Notes: generated by a model from the letters alone, not told the origin. 64,000 nt of DNA from Lepus europaeus (GCF_033115175.1 NC_084827.1:152451701-152515700), one strand, 5' to 3'; counted from the first letter of the stretch, positions 45,691 through 56,881 are shown. Numbers and translations are program-made.

Positions 45691-45969
45691 ACAGTGGACA
45701 GGGACCCTGAGGTAGGCAGAGTGGCTGGGACTGGGTCATCTTGAGAGAGGAGTAGTAAAAAGGGAGGTGAAGGCGGGCTGGAGGACAAGGCCACTGGCTG
45801 GAGAGTGAAAACCACCTGAGCACCAAACTGATACTTCGAGTATGTCTCTCCCCAAGAATGAGGTAGGACATTGAGGTGTAATGAGAGAAGAGTAGGGGAA
45901 AGGCATTGTATTAATTATGGAGAGCAGATTGGAAATCTGTAAGGGTCTGTAAGGTTTTCCCTCCATCCT

Positions 45970-46080
45970 GACTTTGGAGGTTGAGACAGCAGAGGTGGGC
46001 CGCAAATATGTGGTAAGGACTGAGATGGTTGTCCCTGTGTCAATAAGAAAAGAAGATGGCCTACTTGTTACCATCACAAT
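45970..46080 (-). pseudogene. ERV protease active-site region
   Basis: A short minus-strand frame contains FLIDTGTTISVL, the aspartyl protease DTG active-site signature, in the expected place between the nucleocapsid and RT. Protease flanks are degraded. Confidence 0.8.
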
Positions 46081-46199
46081 TACCCTGGGCTCCCATGGAG
46101 TGATGGATATAGTTGGGTAGTGGGAGTCCAGACTCCTTCAGTCCTCAGTAACCAGCCCTAAAAGGTTAACCTAGGGCACAGGTAGGGAGGATGGCCTAC

Positions 46200-46360
46200 T
46201 GACTCAATGGACAACAGGACAGTCCACTCACCAATGGCCCCTTTGGTGACATCTAGGACAAGGACTGGACAGGTCTTGAAGACTGGAGCATAATTTGGCC
46301 CGATGACCTGCTTGGCCACATTTAAAGCACAGACCTGGAGGATTCCTAAGATCAGTGGGA
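46200..46360 (-). pseudogene. ERV gag nucleocapsid, two zinc knuckles
   Basis: Contains a complete CX2CX4HX4C knuckle (CFKCGQAGHRAKLC) and a second one starting CPRCHQRGHW. An in-frame TGA falls inside the second knuckle, before its last cysteine. Two knuckles are seen in some class I ERV lineages; murine-type gammaretroviruses have one. Confidence 0.85.
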
Positions 46361-47560
46361 CTCCCGTGGTAAGTGGGGTTACTGGAGGCAGCAGGTTGCT
46401 GAAAAGTCTTGGCCAGCATTTGGAATTTTTCCTTTTGAGCTCTCTCATCCTTCCTATTATATACTTTAAAGATCACCTCTAGAATTTCTGCCTGTGGAGT
46501 CAATGGGCCCCTCTCAAGCCATTTTAATACTTTGCCTTGATGTCTGAAAAACTCTGGGCAAAGAAATGGTTCACGAGAAGGCTACAGCCATTGGGAGACT
46601 TGGGGGTCTAAGTTGTAATATTGGAGGAGAATTTGTGTTAGGCACTGTAAAAAGGCAGAAGGATTTTCCTTTTTATCTTTAATAACTTCTCCCAGTTTAT
46701 GATAATTTACAGCCTTTCTGGTAGATTTTTTTGAAGCCAGCTAAAAAGCAGGTAATGAAATGATTTCTGGCCATCAGGACGTTGAGAGAGTTTTAATTCC
46801 AACTGAGGTCCTGTTCGGGGACCACATCTGCTCTTATGGGATGGTCAGGGTCAGTCTGATGGGTCTTATCAGCATGGAGATGACTTTGTTCCAAAACCTG
46901 CCTTAACTTCTTTGGGAGGAGGGTATTGGAGAGGATCATAAAGACATAGTGAAAAGTCAGATCATAGGATTGGGTTAAATAGCAAAACTCTTTAATGTAC
47001 AACATTGGGTTAGAGGTGAAGGAGCACAGTTTTTGTTCAATTTATGAAAGATCATCAAGTGAGAAAGAAATGTGGACCCTGATGATGCCCGCTGCCCCTG
47101 CCACTTCCTGTAGGGGTAACATGGAGGTAGGCTCCCTGGATGCCATTTGGGAGCAAGTGACTTGGGGACTGGGCACAGGAGAAGGGAGGGGTAGGGCTTG
47201 AGGCGATGGTGACAGATCAGGGACGAAATGTTGATTTGGCAAAGTGAGAGAGGGCAGAGGTCAGAATGAAGACTGGGTTTGTGATAAGGCAAAGGGTGTG
47301 GGGGTGGATGGGAGGGAGGAGTAGACATGGACAGGGAATGGTTTTGAGGAAAGGATGAGCAGGGAATTAGAGATAAGGTGGAGGGAGGTACAGTGACAGC
47401 TGGAGTAGAAGCCAATGCTGCCTCCTGGAATTCCTGGGCAGGAGGCAGAGGTCCTGATGAGATAGTAAGGGCCGGAGTGGATGGTGGGCTCTGAGGTTAC
47501 AAGTGGAATATGATGGTGCTGGGGCCTGAGCTGCTGAGGCCCTGGAAAGTGGCTGAGCCA
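46360..47560 (-). pseudogene. ERV gag capsid and proline-rich region
   Basis: Minus-strand pieces include a capsid major-homology-like segment (about 46640-46680), an HPIRADVVPEQDLSWN segment at 46793-46850, a FHYVFMILSNTLLPKKL piece, and upstream a proline/serine-rich region (46975-47415) like gammaretroviral p12. Stops and frameshifts separate them. Confidence 0.7.
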
Positions 47561-47568
47561 GTGCTTTA

Positions 47569-47909
47569 TTTTTTAATTATTATTATTTTTTTTATAGGTA
47601 GAGTGGATAGTGAGAGAGAGAGACAGAGAGAAAGGTCTTCCTTTTTGCCGTTGGTTCACCCTCCAATGGCTGCTACAGCTGGCGCATCATGCTGATCCGA
47701 AGCCAGGAGCCAGGTGCTTCTCCTGGTCTCCCATGCGGGTGCAGGGCCCAAGCACTTGGGCCATCCTCCACTGCACTCCTGGACAACAGCAGAGAGCTGG
47801 CCTGGAAGAGGGGCAACCGGGAGGGAATCCGGCACCCCAACTGGGACTAGAACCCGGTGTGCCGGTGCTGCAAGGCGGAGGATTAGCCTGTTAAGCCACG
47901 GCGCTGGCC
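47569..47909 (-). mobile_element. C-repeat SINE nested in ERV gag
   Basis: Antisense full-length copy. The ERV sequence tgagccagtgcttta is duplicated exactly at 47554-47568 and 47910-47924, so the SINE is younger than the provirus. Its antisense open frames at 47610 and 47714 are not genes. Confidence 0.93.
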
Positions 47910-47924
47910 TGAGCCAGTGCTTTA

Positions 47925-48236
47925 GATTGGAGTGGTAAGATGGAGGCTCATTGGCAAGATCAAAGGTAGAAGAAAGGGGTTTTGGCTTAGGCTCTAGACC
48001 TTTGGTGAGAAACTTGGAGGCCAAAAGGACCTGAGCTGGAGGACATGGGGTATAGAGAGAAGGTTTAGATCAGAGATAGAAAAAAGCTTGAACATAATGA
48101 GGTCTCCTTCCACTTCCCCAAACGCTCAGAGAAGTGAGAGAGATCTTGAATGATGTAAGGATCAAATGTGCCATTAAGCGGCCATTTGGACTGGTTGTTG
48201 AGGTCATACGTGGGCCACGCCTATTTACAAGGAAAA
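47925..48236 (-). pseudogene. ERV gag matrix remnant
   Basis: The complement of 48080-48236 reads WPTYDLNNQ, KWPLNGTF and IIQDLSHF in one frame, like the matrix region of class I ERV Gag. The start codon, leader and primer-binding site are missing: the frame runs directly into U3 sequence at about 48238. Confidence 0.7.
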
Positions 48237-48238
48237 AT

Positions 48239-48414
48239 GAGACAGTGAGGGAATGGAAACAGCAAATCCTGTGAGAACTGGGGTGGGGTTGTCACTGTTG
48301 GTTGGATCATTTGGTCACCTGACTCCTAGTAAGCCAGCTTGGGTCCTGGTGAGACCAAGATGATGTCTGGGGCTTGAGATGATGCTTTTAGATGAGATGG
48401 CACCAAAGATTATC
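48239..48414 (-). repeat. ERV 5' LTR, U3 remnant only
   Basis: Aligns by eye with 41690-41864: shared 'ggaatgg(g)aacag', 'ggtcacctgactcctagtaa' and 'gcttgagatg'. R, U5 (with the AATAAA signal seen in the other LTR) and the primer-binding site are absent. Confidence 0.75.
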
Positions 48415-48419
48415 AGTAA

Positions 48420-49014
48420 GGACCAAAAGAAGTCCACATGTGTTCTGTCTATAAAATGTACTCCCAAAACAGAAGTATACAGAAAACTTTAATAAAAAGG
48501 TGAGGAAATACAAGGAGTTATTTTTCATTGACTATACAGCGTAAATTTTTCAAGATAAAAAAATTTCTGGAAATTGGTCACACAGCAATGCAAACACCTT
48601 TGACACTATTGAACAGCACACTAAAAAACGGGTAGGATGGTAAATTTTATGTTGTATGCATTTTACCAAAATTAAAGCATTTTAAGGGATTGGGAAAGAT
48701 ATACAAGGCGAATACCAAATAAGTGAGAAAGAAACTAATGTTGTTTATTAAATATTGCTATTTGTTAGTAAATTGGTGCCAATAGAGTAGTAGAGTCCTC
48801 TAAGGTGAGTCCCAAATGCAGTCCTTTCTGTCTCTGTGGAATAATTTCTGGCCTCACATTTATTCTTCTATTTTATAGTCAGCTAATTCATGTTTTAAGA
48901 GAGAAGGTTTTATATTAATCCAGCCTTGCTGAGAGTCTTGTTAGAAGAGGGAGTGTTCAGTATATTAGTGTCTTAGAAAATAATCATCCATGCTACCCTT
49001 AACAAACAATAACA
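48420..49014. other. Intronic DNA with possible old L1 tail
   Basis: At 48600-48690, 'gaacagcacactaaaaaac' and 'taaattttatgttgtatgc' resemble the end of an old L1M 3' UTR. The rest is unassigned. Confidence 0.4.
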
Positions 49015-49315
49015 AGGGTGGGTACTGTGACACATTAGGTGAGCCCCCACCTGAGATTCCTGCATCTCTTATCTGGAGTGCTGCTCGGAGTTCAGACGAC
49101 TCTGCTTCTGATCCAGATCCCTGCTAATACACCTGAGAAGCAGCAGATGATGGCTCACTGACTTGAGTTCCTGCCACCTACATGGGAGGCCTAGATGATA
49201 TTCCTGGCTCATAGGTTTGGTCTGGCCTAGCCCTGATTGTTATGGGCATTTGGGGAGTAAACCAGCAATGGAAGATAATCTCTCTCTCTCTCTCTCTCTC
49301 ATTGTACCTTTGAAA

Positions 49316-49350
<35 letters not shown>

Positions 49351-49356
49351 ATCTAT
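49015..49356 (+). mobile_element. Old C-repeat SINE with AAAT tail
   Basis: Diverged sense copy with head 'gggtgggtactgtgacacatt', 'gatggctcactgacttgag', a CT tract and an (AAAT)n tail at about 49313-49352. Confidence 0.75.
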
Positions 49357-49903
49357 AAAGAAAGAACAATGACCTTGCTGTCTCAGATGTGCATCTAACA
49401 AGAAGCAGAATCATCATGAAGCAATTGGGAAGGATCTTTGTCTTAGAAGTCTGAATGAAATATTTTTTATGAAGTCTCAAGAAATTTTGAGCTGGAAGAT
49501 TTCTTGGAGATTACCAGTCTAACATCTTCAGTATCTTCATGTTTTTAGGTGCCCACAAAGTGTTGCTTCTATACTAAACACTGAAAAACAAATGAGATTC
49601 CATCCTTGCCATATGTGGTTGATTTGTTTGAAAGGGAGCTTGACAGCTTTAGGATGGTGTGTGATTTCAGTAACAGAGATATTCAAACCATGGGACCCTT
49701 GAAAAGCATCTTAATGAACCAGGGAGGGACCTTCCTACCTGGAAGGATAATCATTCCATCTTAAAATCAAAGGCATAGATATTAAATGTGTAGAGGAAGA
49801 AGCAACCAGACAGGGGGACTAGTATGGGCAGTGGTAAGTATGAGTGTGTCACCCATCATGTGATTGACGCACAATAGAATAAGTAAATGAAATGTAAACT
49901 CAT
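49357..49903. other. Intronic DNA, nothing recognised
   Basis: No gene recognised. 'gagctggaagatttcttgg' near 49489 may belong to an old interspersed repeat, but I cannot name it. Confidence 0.3.
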
Positions 49904-50260
49904 GGCCGGCGCCATGGCTCAATAGGCTAATCCTCTGCCTGCAGCGCCAGCACACCAGGTTCTAGTCCCAGTTGGGGCGCCAGATTCTGTCCCAGTTGCT
50001 CCTCTTCCAGGCCAGCTCTCTGCTGTGGTCTGGGAGTGCAGTGGAGGATGGCCCAAGTGTTTGGGCCCTGCACCCGCATGGGAGACTAGGAGAAGCACCT
50101 GGCTCCTGGCTTCGGATCAGTGCGGTGTGCCGGAACAGTGGCCATTGAAGGGTGACCCAACTGTAAAAGGAAGACCTTTTTCTCTGTCTCTCTCTCTCTC
50201 TCACTGTCCACTCTGCCTGTAAAAAAAAAAAAAAAAGAAAAAAAAAGAAAAAAAAAAAAA
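49904..50260 (+). mobile_element. C-repeat SINE
   Basis: Full-length sense copy starting ggccggcgccatggctc, with a long A/G-interrupted tail. Flanks aatgtaaactcat and aagtgtaaacacat look like a decayed target duplication. Confidence 0.9.
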
Positions 50261-50631
50261 GAAGTGTAAACACATGTGATTCTAAAGTTTGTGAAGATAT
50301 AGGACATCTGAAATATGTAAATGGGTAAATATTAAAATAAAGAAAACAACTTTCATTGAGAGTCTTCTCAATACAAATAGAGTTAAATATGGTTAAGTTT
50401 TGATGTACCTTTCAATGAAAATCTCTAGTTATATGTAAATTGACTCACCTTAAAACTGTAAAACCTGGAATGACAGTTGGAATTGACTAGCTATTTCAAG
50501 AAAATTTCACTTTAAAATTCAGAGATGAATATAGCAATATTTAGGAGTGAGCTGTCATATTGTCTATAATTTACTTTAAAATTATAGCAAATTATAAATT
50601 AGAGGAAATAAAGGTTATAAAATATTAACAA

Positions 50632-50928
50632 TGGGTTCTAGTCCCGGTCGGGGCACCGGATTTTATCCCGGTTGCCCCTCTTCCAGGCCAGCTCTCTGCT
50701 ATGGCCCAGGAAGGCAGTGGAGGATGGCCCTAGTCCTTGGGCCCTGCACCCGCATGGGAGACCAGGAGAAGCACCTGGCTCCTGGCTTCGGATCAGCGAG
50801 ATGCGCCGGCCGCAGCGGCCATTGGAGGGTGAACCAACAGCAAAAAGGAAGACCTTTCTCTCTGTCTCTCTCTCTCTCTCACTATCCACTCTGCCTGTCT
50901 TAAAAAAAAAATATATATATATATATAT
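50632..50928 (+). mobile_element. C-repeat SINE, 5'-truncated
   Basis: Begins in the body at 'gggttctagtcccggtcgg', lacking the head. The tail has A9 then (AT)n. Target duplication atattaacaa at 50622-50631 and 50929-50938. Confidence 0.9.
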
Positions 50929-50938
50929 ATATTAACAA

Positions 50939-51606
50939 CTGTCAATTCTAGTTTGGGTGTATAGTATTCTGTGTTATTTCTGAAATTTTTTAAAATAAAA
51001 ATAACATTAAAAATTTCCCTAATGTTTAGGAAAGGAAAATATCTAAGTATAAAATTATTTAAGTACTTAAAAGCAAAAATGAAAACATTGTGGATTTTGC
51101 TTCCACTTAAAAATATGGTGGTATTTTCTTATGAGTAACTGATGGGTAAAATTCTCCAAATTTTAGATTCTGTGTAACACCATGGTTTGGAAAGCCACAC
51201 TAATAATTACTTTGTCCTATCATGCACAAAGAATTACAGATTATAATTAATGGTGTTAATTTATGAAAGAGAGATTGGTGTGTCATTAGGCAATTAATTA
51301 GTTTCTTGCCAAATAGTGAAGTATTTACTGACATAGTGACCAAAGAGAAGATGCTAATTAAGATCTCTGTACTTTCTGTGTGAGGTCATGGCTTTTCCAG
51401 TCTTTTCAACCCTTTATGCATATCTGTCATTTTTTTTTGTAAAAGAGCTTCCAGAGAAACAAATATCATCCACACAAATATTGTTTGAAGGAGCAGTGGT
51501 TTTCTGAAGTTTGAGTAGTATGTCTCTGTGTATATGTGTATGGAATGGTATTATGTAGGCAGCTAGAAAACTATCCCTTTTAGAACATGAGAAAAAAAAT
51601 TAACAG
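50939..51606. other. Intronic DNA, nothing recognised
   Basis: AT-rich; nothing recognised. Confidence 0.35.
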
Positions 51607-52312
51607 TTTTTAAAAAAGATTTATTTGTTTACTTGAGAAGCTGAACTACAGAAAAAGAGGGGAGACACAGAGAGAGAAAGAGAAAGAGACGGGGGTAGAA
51701 GTGGACGCAGAGAGAGAGAGAAGGAGAGAAAGAGAGAGAATCGCCAGCGCCCTGGTTCACTTGCGGCACCAGCATCCCATATCGGCACTGGGTTCTAGTC
51801 CCGGTTGCTCCTCTTCCAGTCCAGCTCTCTGCTGTGGCCCGGGAGCGCAGTGGAGGATGGTCCAAGTGCTTGGGCCCCTGCACCCGCATGGGAGACCAGG
51901 AAGAAGCACTTGGCTCCTGGCTTTGGATCGGCGCAGCGCTGGCCGTAGCAGCCATTTGGGGGGTGAACCAATGGAAGGAAGACCTTTTTCTCTGTCTCTC
52001 TCTCTCACTGTCTATAACTCTACCTGTCAAATAAATAGAAAAATTAAATAAAAAAAAAGAGAGAGAATCTTCCTTCCATCCAAATGGTCCCAACAGCTGG
52101 GTCTGGGACAGGACAAAGCCAGGAACTAGGAACTCCATCTGAATCTCCCACATGGATTGGCTGTAGCCCAGAATTTGGCCATGTTCTGTTGCTTTCCCAT
52201 GCATATTAGCAGGGATCTGAATCAAAAGTAGAACTGTTGGGACTTGATCAGGCACTCCAAAATGGGATGCCGATATTACAAATTGCAGCATATCTCACTG
52301 TGCCACAATGCC
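51607..52312 (-). mobile_element. Old C-repeat SINE, split by a younger one
   Basis: Antisense old copy in two parts (51607-51742 and 52058-52312) around a nested sense SINE. The left part has the T/GA-rich tail; the right part runs from 'ttccttccatcc' to 'cactgtgccacaatgcc', the complement of the head. Confidence 0.85.
51743..52057 (+). mobile_element. C-repeat SINE nested in a SINE
   Basis: Sense copy 'gccagcgccctggttcac' to 'ctgtcaaataaatag' plus A-rich DNA. It is flanked by exact agagagagaatc at 51731-51742 and 52058-52069, which is duplicated GA-rich sequence of the host SINE. Confidence 0.9.
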
Positions 52313-53125
52313 ATTTCCTCCATGACCTACTTTTTAAAAACTACGTAATTATAAAATAAACTGGCTGTTGGATTCTATACATATTATGAAGACCTTATTC
52401 CATCATGTGACTAACTCTTCCAGGAAATAGCACGTAACATTGCAGCATGGGCTTTAAAGGGAAAACTAGTTACATGTTCAGGTCCAGTTTATGCAGGTTG
52501 TGCAATAGATACAGGGTGCATGTCTGGTGTTGGATTGGACAGCCGAGATGTATGAAGAATATGACTTGTTAATGACAAAGTAAATGGATAGGAAGTTGTA
52601 AGGAATGCTGTTAAGACGTGGAAGATTGTCTAGGACCAAGTTGTTAGGAGAGATTGATTTGTTTCTTTCCGTATAAACAAAAAGGAAGACAAATAAGCAG
52701 AGAATGGAGAAAAGAGATACAGGTAGACCTGGGTACCAGAAACAGGAACCATTGTGATGAGTTCTTGGTTACCTGGGTTATGCAAAGCCCAGGCTTTTAT
52801 TATGTGAGCAATGTGAGGCTACTTCCTGGAAAATGTTCTCGTCTATAAAGAGCAGTGTGGGTGAAGGTAGACATTTGATTTTCTTATTGACACATCATTC
52901 CACAGAGAAAATCAAACAGTTGTTTTTGTGGACACTAAGAAGTTAATGTCAGGCTTATGCTAAATTCTTTTCCATAGAGATCAGTGTTTATGTGAGGCTT
53001 TGTTATGCTGACTATTCAAAGCCTAACAACCAACTTGAAATCTTGAGCATTGCCTAGAAAAACATCCTAAATTGCAGTTAGTGTAATTGGTAACTAAACA
53101 ATTGAGGATTATAATGGATAGTGCT
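52313..53125. other. Intronic DNA, nothing recognised
   Basis: No gene or transposon recognised. The 64-codon frame at 52654-52848 is without domains. Confidence 0.35.
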
Positions 53126-53700
53126 TGTGGTAGCAAAATAATGGCCCTTCAGAGATATTTATGCCCTACTAGAGGTGTTGTAACTGTGTGTGCTGTCACA
53201 TGGCAAAAGGGAGTGTGCAGAGACCCCAAATATGTTGTTTTGTGTGTCAGTTAAAAGATTATTAAAAAAAGATAAAAAGATTAAGGCTATGGACTTTAAA
53301 CTGGGGAGGTCATTCTGGGTTATGTGGGTGGAGCCAATGCAATCACATGGGTCCTTGAGAGTAGAACACAAAGGCTTTTAAAGAGCCAGTCAGAAACAGT
53401 GGCAGCAAAGGACAGCAAGGGGAGATTTGAACTGTGATATGGACTCCAATTGCCTTACTGACTTTTGAAGATGGTGGAAGGGGCCATGAACCAAGGAGTG
53501 TAAGAAACTTCTGGAAGTTGTAAATGGCCTTCCTCTGACAGCCAGCACTCGGAAAGGAAATGGGAATCCCAGTTCCACAACTGCAAGAAGCTGACTCTGC
53601 CAGCAACCAGAATGAGCAAGGAAGTGGCTTCTGCACAGAGCCTCCCTAAAGGGAAGAAACCCTGCTTGTCCCTAGATTTTAGGCTTTAGCAGTCAAAAAG
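53126..53700 (+). mobile_element. MLT1-like (MaLR) LTR
   Basis: Old LTR with 'aaataatggcccttcagag', 'tcacatggcaaaagggag', 'tcattctgggttatgtggg', 'ccaatgcaatcacatgggtc', 'atgaaccaaggagtg' and 'attttaggctttagcag' in family order as remembered. The antisense frames at 53343-53636 are chance. Confidence 0.6.
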
Positions 53701-53779
53701 ACAAACTTGGCAACTTGAATTTATCTTCTCAGAGTTTTTGTAATTCAGAAGTCTGGTGGGCTCTGCTGGACCCCTACTT

Positions 53780-54170
53780 AGAGACTCCCAAGGCCAAAAT
53801 CTAGGGCTAAAAAGACAAATACCATATGTTTCCTCTGATCTGTGGTAACCAATAGGGTATCAAAAAATGTAATCTATAGGAGTGAAATTGACGTTTTCAG
53901 ATTTGATGGTTATCTATAGCCCTTGACTCTACTGTTGAGGAACAGTTTTTTTTTTCTTACTATTTGTAAGTGTAGGATTAATCTTATGAGTATGAAGGAA
54001 ACTAAAAGTAGATCATTTTAAAAATTAAGAGAGGGAATAGGGAGGAATGGTGTGAGTGTAGGCACCAGGGAGGGTAGGGTGAGAGGTATCACTATGTTCT
54101 TAAATATGTATATATGAAATACATGAAATTTGTTTACCTTAAGTAAAAATAAATAAAGTTGTTAAGCTTA
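53780..54170 (+). mobile_element. L1 3' UTR, sense
   Basis: 'ggagtgaaattgacgttttc', 'ctatagcccttgactctac', the purine-rich 'gagggtagggtgagaggtat', then 'accttaagtaaaaataaataaa'. It is related to 36120-36430 and 41225-41340. Confidence 0.7.
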
Positions 54171-54439
54171 TGGAAAGTTGTTATAGTAGTAACAGAAAAT
54201 GAAAACAGCATTCATTGAGAGTTTCTGTCTTTGGGAAGTTGAGGTAAGACATGGATTGTGGACCCTCTTCCTGGAAGTTCAATACATAGCTAATGGAGAG
54301 GAGTCTGGAAGAGCACAGTTTTAACAAGGAGTATTATGTGAAGCCCCTACCAAGTGCTAGTTTATGTTCCAAGAACATGGCTAAAACACAGACAACGTGG
54401 ACAAAAACCCCCATGTTCAATATTCTTAAATCCTGTGGC

Positions 54440-55165
54440 TTAATGAAACAATGATGAAATAACAATCTTAGAAGATGATAAAACTCAGATGAAAAATAGC
54501 AAGACAAAGGGATAGGGTAGGGAGTGTTTCAGAATGCCACTTTATTTATTTATTTATTTATTTTTAAAGATTTTATTTATTTTATTTGAGAGGTAGAGTT
54601 ACAGACAGTGAGAGGGAGAGACAGAGAGAAAAGTCTTCCTTCCGTTGGTTCACTCCCCAGATGGCTGCAATGGCTGAAGCTACGTCAATCCGAAGCCAGG
54701 AGCCAGGTGCTTCTTCCCTGTCTCCCACGTGGATGCATGGGCCCAAGGACCTGGGCCATCTTCTACTGCTTTCCCAGGCCACAGTACAGAGCTGGATTGG
54801 AAGTGGAGCAGCCGGGACTAGAACCATCTCCCATATGGGATGCCAGTGCCACAGGTGGAGGATTAACCCCTACTGCACCAGAGTGCTGGCCCCTCAGGAT
54901 GCATTTTAAATGGGAAGAGTTTATTTAGAAGTTGACATTTGCGTGAAAATTTGAGGGATATGAGGGAACAAGCCTTGGGGCTCTCTGGGGAAATGGCATT
55001 GATATCCAGGAACTGCAGGTAGACCCTTGGGTGGTAGTGAGAACTATAGTCAGTGAGACAAGCTGGGGAAGAGAGCAGAGTGTGTAGGGCCTTCAGACAT
55101 GGCAAAGATTAGGCTTTTGCTCAGAGTGAGATGGGTAAGAATTTGGACTATGGTGTTAAGAATAA
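54440..55165 (-). repeat. L2 fragment, split by a SINE
   Basis: Old LINE-2 3' region in antisense: 'gggatagggtagggagtg', then after the SINE 'gttgacatttgcgtgaaaat', 'gagggaacaagcc' and 'tttgctcagagtgagatggg'. More L2-like DNA appears at about 56020-56120, so a longer L2 may underlie this region. Confidence 0.5.
54541..54892 (-). mobile_element. C-repeat SINE in L2
   Basis: Antisense full-length copy: TTTA-rich end, 'gagaggtagagttacagac', then the complement of the head 'agagtgctggcccc'. Flanks tcagaatgccacttt and tcaggatgcatttt are a probable decayed target duplication. Confidence 0.88.
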
Positions 55166-55169
55166 AGAA

Positions 55170-55500
55170 GGGGTTGTTGCTGTGGCATAGTCGGTAAAGC
55201 TTCCACCTGCAGTGTGGACATCCCATATGAGTGCTGGTTTGAGTCCTGCTTGCTTCACTTCTGATCCAGCTCTCTGCTATGGCCTGGGAAAGCAGTAGAA
55301 GATGGCCTAAGACCTTGGGCTCATGCACCTGTGTGGGAGACCTAGAAGAAGTGCCAGGCTCCTGGCTTTGGATTGGCACAGCTCCAGCCATTGTGGTCAT
55401 TTGGGGAGTGAACCAAGCAGATGGAAAACCTCTCTTTCTCTTTGTCTCTGCCTTTGCCTTTGTAACACTGCCTTTCAAATAAATAAATAAATTCTTAAAA
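55170..55500 (+). mobile_element. C-repeat SINE, older
   Basis: Sense copy 'ggggttgttgctgtggcatag' to 'cctttcaaataaataaataa'. Short flanking aataaag on both sides. Confidence 0.85.
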
Positions 55501-56475
55501 AAATAAAGGAGAGGAGGATGTGAACCCCTGTTCATAGTGCAGTAGTTATTGACTTAGGTCTGAGTCCAGTAAGAAAGACTAGACTTAAGTATACACAAAT
55601 TGCATGAAATGTTTTTGTTATTTACAGGTAGGCAGCAAGGGACAACTGAAGCTTAGGAATTATTACAAGTCCTTCTTCCAGGAATCAGCAAAGTTGCCAG
55701 GAGTGGATGGAATCTCAACTGCACATGACCCACTTGTACCACATGTGAAGGATATCAGCAAACAGCCCACCTTGGTTTATATGTCTCAGGGAACACATGA
55801 CTGACTGGGCGGCTAAACTGGTCAAAGACACCTGTTTCTGGGAGGGGGTGGAACTGAGCCCAGGCTGTCCTATACAGTTCCATTCCTTAGGTGTGGATGT
55901 TGCATTTCCAACACGTTCTAGAGTTATTCTCGAGAAATGCAGTAAAAGGGGTATGGAGAATTGGGCTGGTTCACAGCCATTCAGAAAACGGTCCTGCACA
56001 GGGCAAGAACAGAATCAGGAAGCACAGTTGGAGACTATTGCAGGAATTCAGGAGGGCCATGAGGTGACATGGACCATCATAAGGCAGTGGAGCTTGTGAG
56101 AAGTGATGGGAATCAGTAATATGTTGAAGAAAGTAGAGCTCATAAGAATTTTGTTTGAGATGAACATAAGACTAAAAGAAATTATTAAAATTATTAGTAA
56201 AAAAGAGTTGTGGGTTATCTGTGAAGTGTAATCCTTTTATGTGTTTTTTTTTAACCAATTTAAAAAGATCTTGGGTAAAAATAGAGCTACAATATTATCA
56301 TGGGAAGAAATTAACTATAGAAGGTCCCAACTTCTAATGTTTCTGATGTACTACTTGCTTTAACTATCATAACTAATATATTGGAAAAATTTGGACTTTA
56401 AAATTTATGCAAGTAAAATATTCCTACAAATGGCCTTTGATGAGGCTAGGTAGAAGAATTTTGGGGCATTTACAT
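55501..56475. other. Unassigned segment; L2-like right part
   Basis: From about 55620 to 56010 the DNA is GC-richer than its flanks and fits no family I know. A frame of 66 codons (55604-55804) follows a good-looking acceptor ('tttttgttatttacag') but shows no domain. At 56020-56120 'actattgcaggaattcagg' and 'gacatggaccatcataag' look like L2. The rest is AT-rich. Confidence 0.35.
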
Positions 56476-56525
56476 ATTTTTTAGAAAACTTAATTTATTT
56501 GAAAGACAGAGTTACAGGGATACAG

Positions 56526-56563
<38 letters not shown>

Positions 56564-56718
56564 CTTTCTTCCACTGGTTCACTCCCCAAATGGCTGCAAC
56601 AGCCAGAGCTGAGCTGATCCGAAGCCAGGGGCTTGGATTTCTCATGCGGGTGCAGGGGCCCAAGGATTTGGCCATCTTGCCCGTATGGAACAATGGCACC
56701 TGCTATGCCACAGGGCCT
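56476..56718 (-). mobile_element. C-repeat SINE, internally deleted
   Basis: Antisense copy with 'aatttatttgaaagacag', a long (GA)n at 56530-56560, and a shortened right end 'gctatgccacagggcc'. Flanks share gcatttacat. Confidence 0.85.
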
Positions 56719-56881
56719 CAGAGCATTTACATCTTAACTACCTTATTTGAGTTTCTCAGACAAAAATAATGTTTTACATTTTGCCATAGGCAGTGTCTTG
56801 AAATTTTGTATTTTGAATGCATTTGTTTTGTTTCCAGTTGCATTTTTCTTTATTTATTTGCTTTTTAATTTTTTTTGTCAG

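Larger units (their letters stand above)
41555..48414 (-). mobile_element. Class I endogenous retrovirus, decayed provirus
   Basis: Antisense proviral fossil of about 6.9 kb. Reading right to left: a U3 remnant of the 5' LTR (48239-48414), gag pieces, a protease active-site region, partial reverse transcriptase, partial integrase, env remnant, polypurine tract and a 3' LTR (41555-41864). All frames carry stops and frameshifts. Large parts (5' LTR R-U5 and leader, gag start, RT YxDD region and RNase H) are missing, so it cannot encode functional proteins. Gag, RT and integrase features and two zinc knuckles place it among gammaretrovirus-like class I ERVs. A SINE (47569-47909) later inserted into it. 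Confidence 0.9.
40027..56881 (+). other. PTH2R: PTH2R intron 2 (about 16.9 kb)
   Basis: Phase 1 intron between exons 2 and 3. It contains an old L1 tail, an antisense class I endogenous retrovirus, many SINEs, an MLT1-like LTR, an L1 3' end and an L2. The antisense orientation of the provirus is the usual surviving orientation inside genes. Confidence 0.85.

Noticed and set aside
55604..55804. An additional PTH2R exon in intron 2
   Set aside because: Exons 2 and 3 join in phase without it, it matches nothing in the receptor as remembered, and no convincing donor follows.
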